A stretch of 10,279 bases of DNA from assembly GCA_026770585.1 (NCBI GenBank), contig MU647917.1, positions 19,954 to 30,232 on the forward strand, read 5' to 3'. Each line of letters begins with the position of its first letter. Within the stretch, counting starts at the first letter, position 1. Under the pieces are notes generated by a model that was not told where the DNA came from, ran no database searches, and saw only the letters and a program-made list of their open reading frames with translations. Of this stretch, positions 4,568-9,646 are shown one piece after another. Origin of the DNA: Baffinella frigidus. Lineage: Eukaryota; Cryptophyceae; Cryptomonadales; Baffinellaceae. A program made the translations under genes and the position numbers.

Positions 4568-6832
4568 ATGGCAAGAGGGTGGCTGATGGCTGGGCTCGCA
4601 GCGGCGGCGATTCTGTCTGCGAGGTGCTGCTCTCCACCCGTTGTTGCAGGGCTTCCGCCAGCTGTAAACCCCTGCCATGGGTCTCAAACGCAACACGCCC
4701 ACGGCCGTGTCTCCTGCGCGTGCTGCGCGTGCACCCTCCGCGCCGTGTTCCCGCGGCAGCTAGCTGTGCGCTGCCGATGACTGAACGCGTGCTGTCGTGT
4801 GCAGCCCGGAGGGTGGGAACGCGGCACACGCCTTTTTGGCGCCCGGGGCGCCAGGGCTCTTCACACGGGAAGCAGGCAGCGGTTTGAATTCGGCGGCCGC
4901 GGCGGGGCGGCGGGCAACGTGCGCGAGCCGGGCTTGCTCCGGGTTGAAAGCGCAGGTCGGGGATGGGGAGGCGAACACGTTGGAAGAGTACAAGCGGCGG
5001 CTCAAGGAGGTCGACGCGCTCGAGGGGGCGCCGCGCGCGAAGCGCCAGGCGCCTGACGAGGGAGGGGGCGGGCTGTTCGGGAAGCTGTTCGCGAAGAAGG
5101 CCAAGGGATGCCAGACCGACTACGACTGCAACGAGGGCGGGCGGAACTGGCCGCTGCGCTGCGTCGACGTCATCTTCACCAAGGTGTGCTGCTCCCCTGC
5201 CCCACTTTGCGCTCGCTCGCTCCCCCCGTCGTCCAGGCCTTCAAGGAAGTTGACTCGTCCTAGAGTTAGTTATCTCGTCCTAGGGGGCGAGTGCGGGAGG
5301 AACCGGCCGCTGCGCTACGTGGAAGTGATGTCCACCAATTTATCCACCAGCCCTCCCGAGGCAAATAGAGGCTCAGCATGCGCCAATTCCTCGGGCGGCA
5401 CATTCGAAAACGCATGTCCCACCCGAGGAAATGGCTCCACAAAATCGTCGACTTGGTCCGCCTCGCAGGGCTGGTGGATGCTGAGGAGAGAGGAGGCATT
5501 GCTATCCCTTGAGTGGCCAGTGGGCTCATACGCCCTACCGTAGGGCCCTGGGACCTGCTTAGGACATGACAGGACCTCATGGCGGTCAAATTTTACCGTC
5601 TGGCCGCTTGAGGGATAGGCTTACGCAGTGAGCCAGGCAGAGGTGTGGAGGTAGGATGGGACCGCCTTAAGGACCCACCCTGGAGGCAACCCAGGGGCAA
5701 ATCTTGAGTCAAATCTCCCACAGATGCGCTCGGATTCCGGGCGCATTGTAAGGCCTTAAAATTGTTTTGCATTATCAAGTCGTAGGAGCCCCCCGACCTA
5801 CCGTAGGCAATCCGTAGGCTGTAAGTACCTCGCTGGCGTTTGCTTTTTGCATGAAACATCCCGCGTCACAGTTTTGCTTTAGACCTCTCCAAAGGGTCGC
5901 TGTTGTGTAGAGAGCACTGCGGGACTGAACGAGGGCGGATGCCAGACGTAGTCCCCAACCCCCCCCCACCGCTGGGTGTGGTGTGTCAGCAGAGCGCTAT
6001 CTGTTGGTTAATGGGGGCACACGAACCTCGTGACCACCCCGTGACACCCCCGTGACACCCCCGTGACACCCCCTGGCACAAGCCTGCGAAGGTGCCTGGC
6101 AATTCTTCGTCTTTATTACTCTCGTGACAGGTCCCAGACGAGGCCCTTGAGCCTTGAGTTGAGTGATACAAAAGTCTATTATGAGCCGGTGGCGAGTACA
6201 GGGTTACCTCGCTCACCATTCCTTAACCTCAACCCTACCTAGGCCCCAAACCCCAAACCCTATCCCTCAAGTGACCAGTAGGCTCGTACGCCCTACCGTA
6301 GGGCCCTAGGACCTGCCTGGGACCTCTTGCGGGTCAACTTTGACAGGCTGGCCACTTAAGGGATCCCCTCAACAGGTGTGTGTCGACAAGGACGATTCAC
6401 AAGGGGGGATGGGCATCCAGGTCCAGGTGAAACCCTAAACCCTAAATAAACCCCGAATCCCTGACCCCTAACCCTAACCCCGAATCCCTGACCTCTGACC
6501 CCGATTCGTCCAGGTGAAACCCTAAACCCTAAACCCTAAACCCTAAATAAACCTCAAACCCTAGCTCCGAAATGCCTGACCCCGAACCCCTAACCCAGGT
6601 GGCCCTAGTGCGGATCCCCAAGCCCCAAACCCCAAGCCCCAGACCCCACCCCTCTCTCTTTCACACACTCTCGCTCTCTCTCACTCTCTCTCCAACCCTA
6701 AACCCCGAACCCCGAATGCCTGACCCCAAACCCCGAACCCAGGCGGCCCTCGTGCCGATCCCAGTGCGTGTCGATGATGGCTACACGACCCAGCCGGGGC
6801 AGCCGGGCTGGCCGGGGGGGCGCGACTACTAA
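4568..6832 (+). CDS. Putative plastid-targeted Cys-rich protein, four exons
   Basis: Proposed exons are 4568-4623, 4805-5183, 6376-6420 (or to 6426) and 6743-6832, about 189 residues. Exon 1 encodes a signal peptide, MARGWLMAGLAAAAILSA. Joining across intron 1 (GTGCTG...GTGCAG) keeps frame and gives ...NAAHA|FLAPGAPGLF, a cleavage site followed by Phe, the rule for red-lineage complex plastids. Residues 74-100 are charged and helical (EEYKRRLKEVDAL). Residues 108-145 hold LFGKLFAKKAKGCQTDYDC then RCVDVIFTK, resembling a conserved algal hypothetical module CxTDYDC...C.D...K(M/V)CC. The last exon encodes AALVPIPVRVDDGY and a Pro/Gly tail. Exons 2-4 meet at phase 0. Exon 3 is the least certain: it reads VCVDKDD where VCC is expected, while read-through after exon 2 does give VCC. 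Biochemical function is unknown. The start ATG has a Kozak-like GGATGGC. All splice sites are inferred. Confidence 0.6.
4624..4804 (+). other. Intron 1 of the plastid-targeted Cys-rich gene
   Basis: A 181-bp GT...AG intron is predicted between AG|GTGCTGC and GTGTGCAG|CCC. Using it converts two separate open frames into one peptide with a signal peptide followed by a transit peptide. The alternative acceptor at TTGTTGCAG (4649) leads to a frame that stops at 4887, so it is not preferred. GC-rich, without a strong polypyrimidine tract. Confidence 0.6.
5284..5338 (+). pseudogene. Partial copy of exon 2
   Basis: GGCGAGTGCGGGAGGAACCG followed by GCCGCTGCGCTACGTGGA matches 5129-5183 (GAGGGCGGGCGGAACTGGCC, GCTGCGCTGCGTCGACGTC). 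The peptide read in frame is GECGRNRPLRYVEVMSTN against NEGGRNWPLRCVDVIFTK. The Cys corresponding to RCVD is Tyr, so the Cys pattern is lost. It is probably a decayed tandem duplication trapped in intron 2. Two CTCGTCCTAG copies (5254-5263, 5274-5283) lie just before it. Confidence 0.6.
5386..5477 (+). repeat. Dispersed 92-bp repeat, copy 2
   Basis: It starts ATTCCTCGGGCGGCACATTC and ends CTTGGTCCGCCTCGCAGGGC. It matches the inverted copy at 6836-6928 closely and the copy at 2068-2160 more distantly. An inner inverted pair CCTCGGG / CCGAGG is present. Confidence 0.65.
5505..5615 (+). mobile_element. MITE family A, copy 1 (TA target duplication)
   Basis: The ends TCCCTTGAGTGGCCAG and CTGGCCGCTTGAGGGA are inverted repeats flanked by TA on both sides (5503-5504, 5616-5617). 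The core contains CCCTACCGTAGGGCCCT. A TA duplication is characteristic of Tc1/mariner-type transposases, so it was probably mobilised by one in trans. It lies in intron 2. Confidence 0.7.
5618..6028. other. Intronic stretch without recognised gene
   Basis: No convincing coding sequence is seen. A CCTACCGTAGG palindrome (5798-5808) resembles MITE cores, and poly-C occurs at 5959-5968. Short open frames here do not connect to neighbours by plausible splicing. Confidence 0.4.
6029..6072. repeat. 11-bp minisatellite, four units
   Basis: The units are CGTGACCACCC and three copies of CGTGACACCCC in tandem. Probably replication-slippage sequence; no function is indicated. Confidence 0.75.
6103..6184 (-). 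repeat. Dispersed repeat of about 80 bp, inverted copy of 1198-1282
   Basis: On the minus strand this reads TTTTGTATCACTCAACTCAA then GGCTCAAGGGCCTCG and GAGAGTAATAAAGACGAAG, matching 1198-1282. The two copies lie in opposite orientation 4.9 kb apart. Confidence 0.65.
6199..6219 (+). mobile_element. Solo terminal repeat of hairpin MITE family B
   Basis: After TA (6197-6198) the sequence CAGGGTTACCTCGCTCACCA matches the left end of family B (CAGGGGTACCTCGCTCATAA). No partner end follows, so it is a truncated copy. Confidence 0.55.
6263..6363 (+). mobile_element. MITE family A, copy 2, next to exon 3
   Basis: Its ends are TCCCTCAAGTGACCAG and CTGGCCACTTAAGGGA, with the family core CCCTACCGTAGGGCCCTAGG. 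TA precedes it (6261-6262); TC follows it, so one flank has mutated. It ends 12 bp before the proposed acceptor of exon 3, leaving only CCCCTCAACAG as acceptor context. Same orientation as copy 1. Confidence 0.7.
6427..6742 (+). other. Intron 3, built largely of telomere-like CCCTAAA repeats
   Basis: After CCAG|GTGAAACCCTAAACCC come CCCTAAA, CCCCGAA and CCCTGACC units, a CT microsatellite (about 6650-6692), and finally GAACCCAG|GCGGCC. Exon-edge copies lie inside it: TCCAGGTGAAACCCTAAACC recurs at about 6509-6528, and AACCCAG|GTGGCCCTAGTGCG occurs at 6592-6612, mimicking the true acceptor and start of exon 4 at 6736-6758. The intron therefore looks like repeated units that each carry donor and acceptor. 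Confidence 0.55.
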
Positions 6833-6835
6833 GCC

Positions 6836-6928
6836 AGCACGAGCCCTGCGAGGCGGACCAAATCGATGATTGTGTGGAGCCGTTTCCTCGGGTGGCACAT
6901 TCGTTTTCGAAGGCGCCGCCCGAGGAAT
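6836..6928 (-). repeat. Dispersed repeat of about 93 bp, copy 3 (inverted)
   Basis: The reverse complement reads ATTCCTCGGGCGGCGCCTTC, then CACCCGAGGAAACGGCTCCA, and ends TTTGGTCCGCCTCGCAGGGC, closely matching 5386-5477. It begins only a few bases after the TAA of the upstream gene, so it may form its 3' untranslated region. Confidence 0.65.
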
Positions 6929-6984
6929 CGGGGGGCGCCACTGCTAGTGGTTTGCAGGGGTCGCTCATCAGCGCAACGGTCCCT

Positions 6985-7062
6985 AGAGGGGGGTGCGGCT
7001 ACTGAGCCAGCTGCCCTGGGAACCCATGTTGGTCCTAGTGGAGGCGCGGCTACTCAACCAGG
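6985..7062 (+). repeat. Repeated copies of the gene's stop-codon edge
   Basis: The segment around the true stop (GGGGCGCGACTACTAAGCCA, 6816-6835) recurs as GGGGTGCGGCTACTGAGCCA (about 6990-7009) and GAGGCGCGGCTACTCAACCA (7041-7060). The second of these runs straight into the exon 4 copy. The end of the coding region has thus been copied several times. Confidence 0.55.
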
Positions 7063-7154
7063 TGGCTCACTTCGCTGTGCCGATCACCCTTCGCGTCTTG
7101 GACGGCGAGAAAGCCCAGCCGGGGTGGCTGGGCTGGCCGGAGGCGCACGGCTAG
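7062..7154 (+). CDS. Second copy of the terminal exon (alternative last exon or pseudoexon)
   Basis: After CCAG (7058-7061) a phase-0 frame of 30 codons plus TAG reads VAHFAVPITLRVLDGEKAQP then GWLGWPEAHG. It aligns with exon 4 (AALVPIPVRVDDGYTTQPGQ, PGWPGGRDY): PI..RV.DG, QPG and GWP are kept. The acceptor-like CCAGG boundary, phase and length are conserved and the frame has no early stop. It could therefore be an alternative last exon for the gene at 4568, or a decayed duplicate. The conserved DDGY is LDGE here, which argues for relaxed constraint. Confidence 0.45.
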   Translation: MAHFAVPITLRVLDGEKAQPGWLGWPEAHG

Positions 7155-7196
7155 AGGCGCGCGGCTAGAGGCGCGCGGCTAGAGGCGCGCGGCTAC
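7141..7196 (+). repeat. 14-bp tandem repeat, four units
   Basis: Four tandem units of AGGCGC(A/G)CGGCTA(G/C) run 7141-7154, 7155-7168, 7169-7182 and 7183-7196. The first contains the TAG stop of the terminal-exon copy, so the array expanded from that gene end. Confidence 0.8.
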
Positions 7197-7211
7197 CCCT
7201 GTACTGCATTA

Positions 7212-7354
7212 CAGGGGTGCCTCGCGCACAAGAAACGCCCACCCCCCTAGGACCACCGCAGGACCCTAGGCATAGGCCTACTGTAGGGTCCTGGGGGCTA
7301 TGCCTACTGTAGGGTCCTGGGGGGCGGCGGTTTCTTATGATCGAGGCACCCCTG
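7212..7354 (-). mobile_element. Hairpin MITE family B, copy 1
   Basis: The ends CAGGGGTGCCTCGCGCACAA and TTATGATCGAGGCACCCCTG are inverted repeats. TA lies at 7210-7211; the right flank is CA. The core (GACCACCGCAGG...CTACTGTAGGGTCC) is in the reverse orientation relative to copies such as 8563-8679, and part of it (GGCTATGCCTACTGTAGGGT) is duplicated. Confidence 0.75.
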
Positions 7355-7356
7355 CA

Positions 7357-7491
7357 GGGGGTGCGACTATGACTAGTGGTCTGGAGTGATTGTTGGGGTG
7401 GGGGGGGGGTGTAGGATGTAGGTGACGCGGCGGATGTAGGGGTATCGAATACATGTACTTTACGCGAAAGTGTGCACTGGGAAGTGTGATG
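7357..7491. other. Unassigned spacer between MITEs
   Basis: It contains a G-run (7396-7410) and two GGATGTAGG strings, with no gene. GGGTGCGACTATGAC (7359-7373) resembles the repeated stop-codon edge of the upstream gene. Confidence 0.3.
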
Positions 7492-7493
7492 TA

Positions 7494-7583
7494 CAGGGGT
7501 ACAGGGTGACCTCGCTCATAAGAAACCGCCCCCCCCTAGGGCCCTAGGGGGGGGGGTTGTTTCTTATGAGCGAGGTACCCCTG
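7494..7583. mobile_element. Hairpin MITE family B, copy 2 (short, almost fully palindromic)
   Basis: TA flanks both sides (7492-7493, 7584-7585). The left end is doubled (CAGGGGTACAGGGTGACCTC), a feature shared with the copy at 10237. The usual core is reduced to CCTAGGGCCCTAGG, making nearly the whole element a palindrome of about 90 bp. Confidence 0.8.
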
Positions 7584-7659
7584 TACAAGCATGGCACAAC
7601 GCTCACCCAGAGGAAAGGCTGTGTATGAATCCACTCCAGCACATTACTCCCATCGAGTA

Positions 7660-7894
7660 CAGGGGTACCTCGCTCATAAGAAACCGCCCTTCCCCCTCGG
7701 ACCACAGCAGGGCCTTGGATAGGCCTACTGTACAGTGGTACCTCGCTCATAAGAAACCGCCTGCTCCTAGGACCCTACAGTAGGGCTATGCCTAGGGCCC
7801 TATGGTGGTCCTAGGGGGGGTGCGGTTTCTTATGAGCGAGGTACCCCTGTAGGGTCCTAGGGGGGGGCGGTTTCGTGTGAGCGAGGTACCTCTG
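7660..7894 (-). mobile_element. Hairpin MITE family B, copy 3, split by a nested copy
   Basis: TA flanks are at 7658-7659 and 7895-7896. The left half ends GGCCTACTGTA (7732) and the right half resumes GGGTCCTAGG (7852), exactly the order of uninterrupted reversed copies (for example 8742-8760). The interruption 7733-7851 is another family B copy plus one duplicated TA. Confidence 0.85.
7733..7849 (+). mobile_element. Hairpin MITE family B, copy 4, nested in copy 3
   Basis: It begins CAGTGGTACCTCGCTCATAA and ends GAGCGAGGTACCCCTG. TA occurs on each side (7731-7732, 7850-7851), while the unbroken family consensus has a single TA at that point, so the TA duplication is demonstrated. Forward core (CCCTACAGTAGGG...GGTGGTCC). 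Confidence 0.85.
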
Positions 7895-7896
7895 TA

Positions 7897-8012
7897 CAGG
7901 GGTACCTCGCTCATAAGAAAGTGCCACCCGCTAGGACCCTAAAGTAGGCCTATGCCTGGGGCCCTGCGGTGGTCCTACGGGGGGGCAGTTTCTTATGAGC
8001 GAGGTACCCCTG
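7897..8012 (+). mobile_element. Hairpin MITE family B, copy 5
   Basis: Its ends are CAGGGGTACCTCGCTCATAA and TTATGAGCGAGGTACCCCTG. It shares the TA at 7895-7896 with copy 3 on its left; its right TA is 8013-8014. Forward core with minor changes (CCCTAAAGTAGG). Confidence 0.8.
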
Positions 8013-8040
8013 TACAGTCCCGCTTCAATCTATCACGGTA

Positions 8041-8265
8041 CAGGCGTACCTCGCTCATAACAAAACGCCACCCCCCTAGGACAACCGTAGGGCCCTAGGC
8101 ATACGCCTACAGGGGTACCTCGCTCATAAGAAACCGCCCCCCCATAGGACTCTACAGTAGGCCCCCTACGGTGGTCCTAGGGGGGGGTCGGTTTCTTATG
8201 AGCGAGGTACCCCTGTACTGTAGGGTCCTAGGGGGTGTTGGTTTCTTATGAGCGAGGTACCCCAG
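8041..8265 (-). mobile_element. Hairpin MITE family B, copy 6, split by a nested copy
   Basis: TA flanks are 8039-8040 and 8266-8267. The left half ends GGCATACGCCTA (8109) and the right half resumes at CTGTAGGGTCC (8218). The interruption 8110-8217 is a complete family B copy plus TA. Reverse core orientation. Confidence 0.85.
8110..8215 (+). mobile_element. Hairpin MITE family B, copy 7, nested in copy 6
   Basis: Ends match the family exactly (CAGGGGTACCTCGCTCATAA ... GAGCGAGGTACCCCTG). TA duplications are 8108-8109 and 8216-8217. Its insertion point is the first TA of the core GCCTACTGTAGGG, three bases from the point used by copy 4. The core is shortened (ACAGTAGGCCCCCTACGGTG). Confidence 0.85.
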
Positions 8266-8338
8266 TACCAGGGCCTCGAGCCTTTGTAAACCCTCGAGCC
8301 TCTGTACGCCGAAAAGGCGTTAACTCTTGCCGCCGCTA

Positions 8339-8459
8339 CAGGGGTACCTCGATTACAAGAAAACGCCTCCCCGTAGGACCCTACAGTAGGGCTATGCCTA
8401 GGGCCCTATGGTCGTCCTAGCTAGGGGGGTGACGTTTTCTTGTAATCGAGGTATCCCTG
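8339..8459 (+). mobile_element. Hairpin MITE family B, copy 8, subfamily with altered arms
   Basis: TA flanks are 8337-8338 and 8460-8461. Both arms carry the same variant: left CCTCGATTACAAGAAAACG, right CGTTTTCTTGTAATCGAGG, where other copies have CCTCGCTCATAAGAAACCG and its complement. Pairing is therefore maintained despite several changes. Confidence 0.8.
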
Positions 8460-8461
8460 TA

Positions 8462-8515
8462 CCACGCCAGAGTCTTGGAAGGGGTCGCCAAAAATCGATT
8501 CCCCCGCAAGGCAGT
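8462..8515. repeat. Diverged hairpin of the ACACTCTGGCG repeat family
   Basis: CCACGCCAGAGTCTTGGAAG, then GGGTCGCC, AAAAATCGATTCCCCCGCAA and GGCAGTGG form an imperfect inverted pair related to the arms around 8936-9347 (CCACGCCAGAGTGTTCGAGG / CCCTCGAACACTCTGGCGTG). Confidence 0.45.
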
Positions 8516-8562
8516 GGTTTTCAAAAGCCAACAAGCGTCTCCTGGGACGCTTTGACCCTGTA

Positions 8563-8679
8563 CAGGGGTACCTCGCTCATAAGAAACCGCCTCCCCCTAG
8601 GACCCTACAGTAGGCCGATGCCTAGGGCCCTACGGTGGTCCTGGGGGGGGGGCAGGTTCTTATGAGCGAGGTACCCCTG
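8563..8679 (+). mobile_element. Hairpin MITE family B, copy 9
   Basis: TA is at 8561-8562. The element is complete to CCCCTG at 8679, but the right TA is missing and another copy starts at once. Forward core CCCTACAGTAGGCCGATGCC. Confidence 0.8.
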
Positions 8680-8790
8680 CACCTCGCTCATAAGAAACTG
8701 CCCCCCCCCTAGGACCACCGTAGGGGCCTAGGGATAGGCCTACTGTAGGGTCCTAGGGGGGGGCAGTTTCTTATGAGCGAGGTACCCCTG
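8680..8790 (-). mobile_element. Hairpin MITE family B, copy 10, 5'-truncated
   Basis: It starts directly as CACCTCGCTCATAAGAAACT, lacking about nine terminal bases (TACAGGGGT), so copies 9 and 10 were fused by a small deletion. The right end GAGCGAGGTACCCCTG with TA (8791-8792) is intact. Reverse core GACCACCGTAGG...CTACTGTAGGGTCC. Confidence 0.8.
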
Positions 8791-8935
8791 TAACCCCTCT
8801 TCACGAGCCTCAGCACTGGAGATCTCAATGCGACCCGAAAGCAAAAATGCTTTTTCTTCAGATGTTTTCTACTGACAGGCGTGTCGTTGGGCTATGTTGG
8901 GAGAAATCACAACGTCAAGGACCCAAAAAATCGAC

Positions 8936-9347
8936 CCCCTCGAACACTCTGGCGTGGTAGCTCTACCTCAGTCGGGCTGGCAGACTTTTCGCAAGTTGAC
9001 ATGCTGGGTGCGTGGTACAAACCCGTCAACTTTGGAGCGAAAAGGAGCCCGGGCTCGCCAAAATGGATGCACCCAAGTAGCCTGCGACAGAGCTAGAAAG
9101 TGTCTCACACACTCTGGCGTGGTCGACTTGCGAGAAGAGAGTTTACTTTCCGTCCAAACCCTCCGCGGGGGTGTGGCAGCCACATTTCTCCCTCGAACAC
9201 TCTGGCATGATTTCTCCCAACAGAGCCCAACGACACGCCGAAATGACGCCAGAGTGTTCGAGGGGGTCCACCACGCCAGAGTGTGCGAGGGGGAAATCAA
9301 AACCTCACGGACCAAAACAATCGACCCCCTCGCACACTCTGGCGCGG
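8936..9347. repeat. Cluster of ACACTCTGGCG inverted repeats
   Basis: The motif CCCTCG(A/C)ACACTCTGGCGTGG or a close variant occurs on the + strand at about 8937, 9103, 9190 and 9325, and on the minus strand at about 9246-9266 and 9271-9293. The last pair (9271-9293 and 9325-9347) forms a strong hairpin around AATCAAAACCTCACGGACCA. Motifs at 9103 and 9325 share the downstream GTCGACTTGCGAGAAG(A/T)GAG and TTTACTTTCCGT. Open frames here arise from the repeats. Confidence 0.65.
8957..9096. mobile_element. Diverged relative of the 3296-3417 MITE, inside the ACACTCTGGCG cluster
   Basis: The ends GTAGCTCTACC and GCGACAGAGCTAG resemble the terminal repeats of 3296-3417. The interior shares GTGGTACAAACCCGTCAACT followed by TTGGAGCGAAAA. 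It separates two motif copies of the surrounding repeat cluster. No clear target duplication is visible. Confidence 0.5.
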
Positions 9348-9421
9348 TCGACTTGCGAGAAGTGAGTTTACTTTCCGTGAAAAGGGGGGGGTGGCTGGGT
9401 CGGACACAGCCACGCTTCATA

Positions 9422-9521
9422 TCCCTTAAGTGCCCAGTAGGCTCATACGCCCTACGGTAGGGCCCTAGGACCTGCCTAGGAACTCAGGCCCGCAAATTTG
9501 GAGGCCTGGTCACTTAAGGGA
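9422..9521 (+). mobile_element. MITE family A, copy 3
   Basis: Its ends are TCCCTTAAGTGCCCAG and CTGGTCACTTAAGGGA, with TA on both sides (9420-9421, 9522-9523). Core CCCTACGGTAGGGCCCTAGG. Same orientation as copies 1 and 2. Confidence 0.75.
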
Positions 9522-9523
9522 TA

Positions 9524-9644
9524 GCCCCGCTTCAGCCTCGGTCGGACAGGTGACGAGCCTCAGTTGACTTCCCGTTCAAAACGTCCGCGCGCCCCCGTCA
9601 AATCGATCAACGGCCTTTTGAGGCCTCAAAAAACGATCCTTCTC
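9524..9644. other. Spacer with a 16-bp perfect palindrome
   Basis: TTTTGAGGCCTCAAAA lies at 9616-9631. CAGTTGACTTCCCGTTCAAA (about 9562-9581) echoes the GTTGACTT motif of other repeats. No gene. Confidence 0.4.
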
Positions 9645-9646
9645 TA

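Larger units (their letters stand above)
5184..6375 (+). other. Intron 2, repeat-filled (about 1.2 kb)
   Basis: It runs from AAG|GTGTGC to AACAG|GTGTG. The 7-bp string AGGTGTG spans both boundaries (5182-5188 and 6374-6380). Inside lie an exon 2 fragment copy (5284-5338), a 92-bp dispersed repeat (5386-5477), two related MITEs (5505-5615 and 6263-6363), an 11-bp minisatellite (6029-6072), an inverted dispersed repeat (6103-6184) and a solo hairpin-MITE end (6199-6219). The stretch 5620-6028 shows no gene. The exact 5' boundary is uncertain because GTGTGCTGC could also be coding (VCC). Confidence 0.45.

Noticed and set aside
4344-4829. 161-codon minus-strand frame over exon 1 and intron 1
   Set aside because: It is a shadow of the plus-strand gene region with Arg/Ser/Pro-rich translation. 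The plus strand has the coherent targeting peptide.
4797-5543. Reading 4797-5543 as one uninterrupted 248-codon gene
   Set aside because: Its start is an internal GTG at the proposed splice acceptor and its C-terminal half runs through an exon fragment and a dispersed repeat. Splicing explains it better, although reading VCC through the donor remains possible.
6427-6600. A true chromosome end (telomere)
   Set aside because: Units are degenerate, mixed with other sequence, and unique genic sequence continues on both sides.
7544-8665. Open frames in the MITE island giving peptides such as YRGTSLIRN and MSEVPLYS
   Set aside because: They are translations of the family B terminal repeats in two orientations. 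They recur because the DNA repeats. I recall such peptides in predicted algal proteins, which would then be annotation artefacts.
8894-9460. 188-codon plus and 150-codon minus frames near 9000-9450
   Set aside because: Both translate the ACACTCTGGCG repeats and MITE arms, giving repeated SHTLA/EHSG or PECARG strings.
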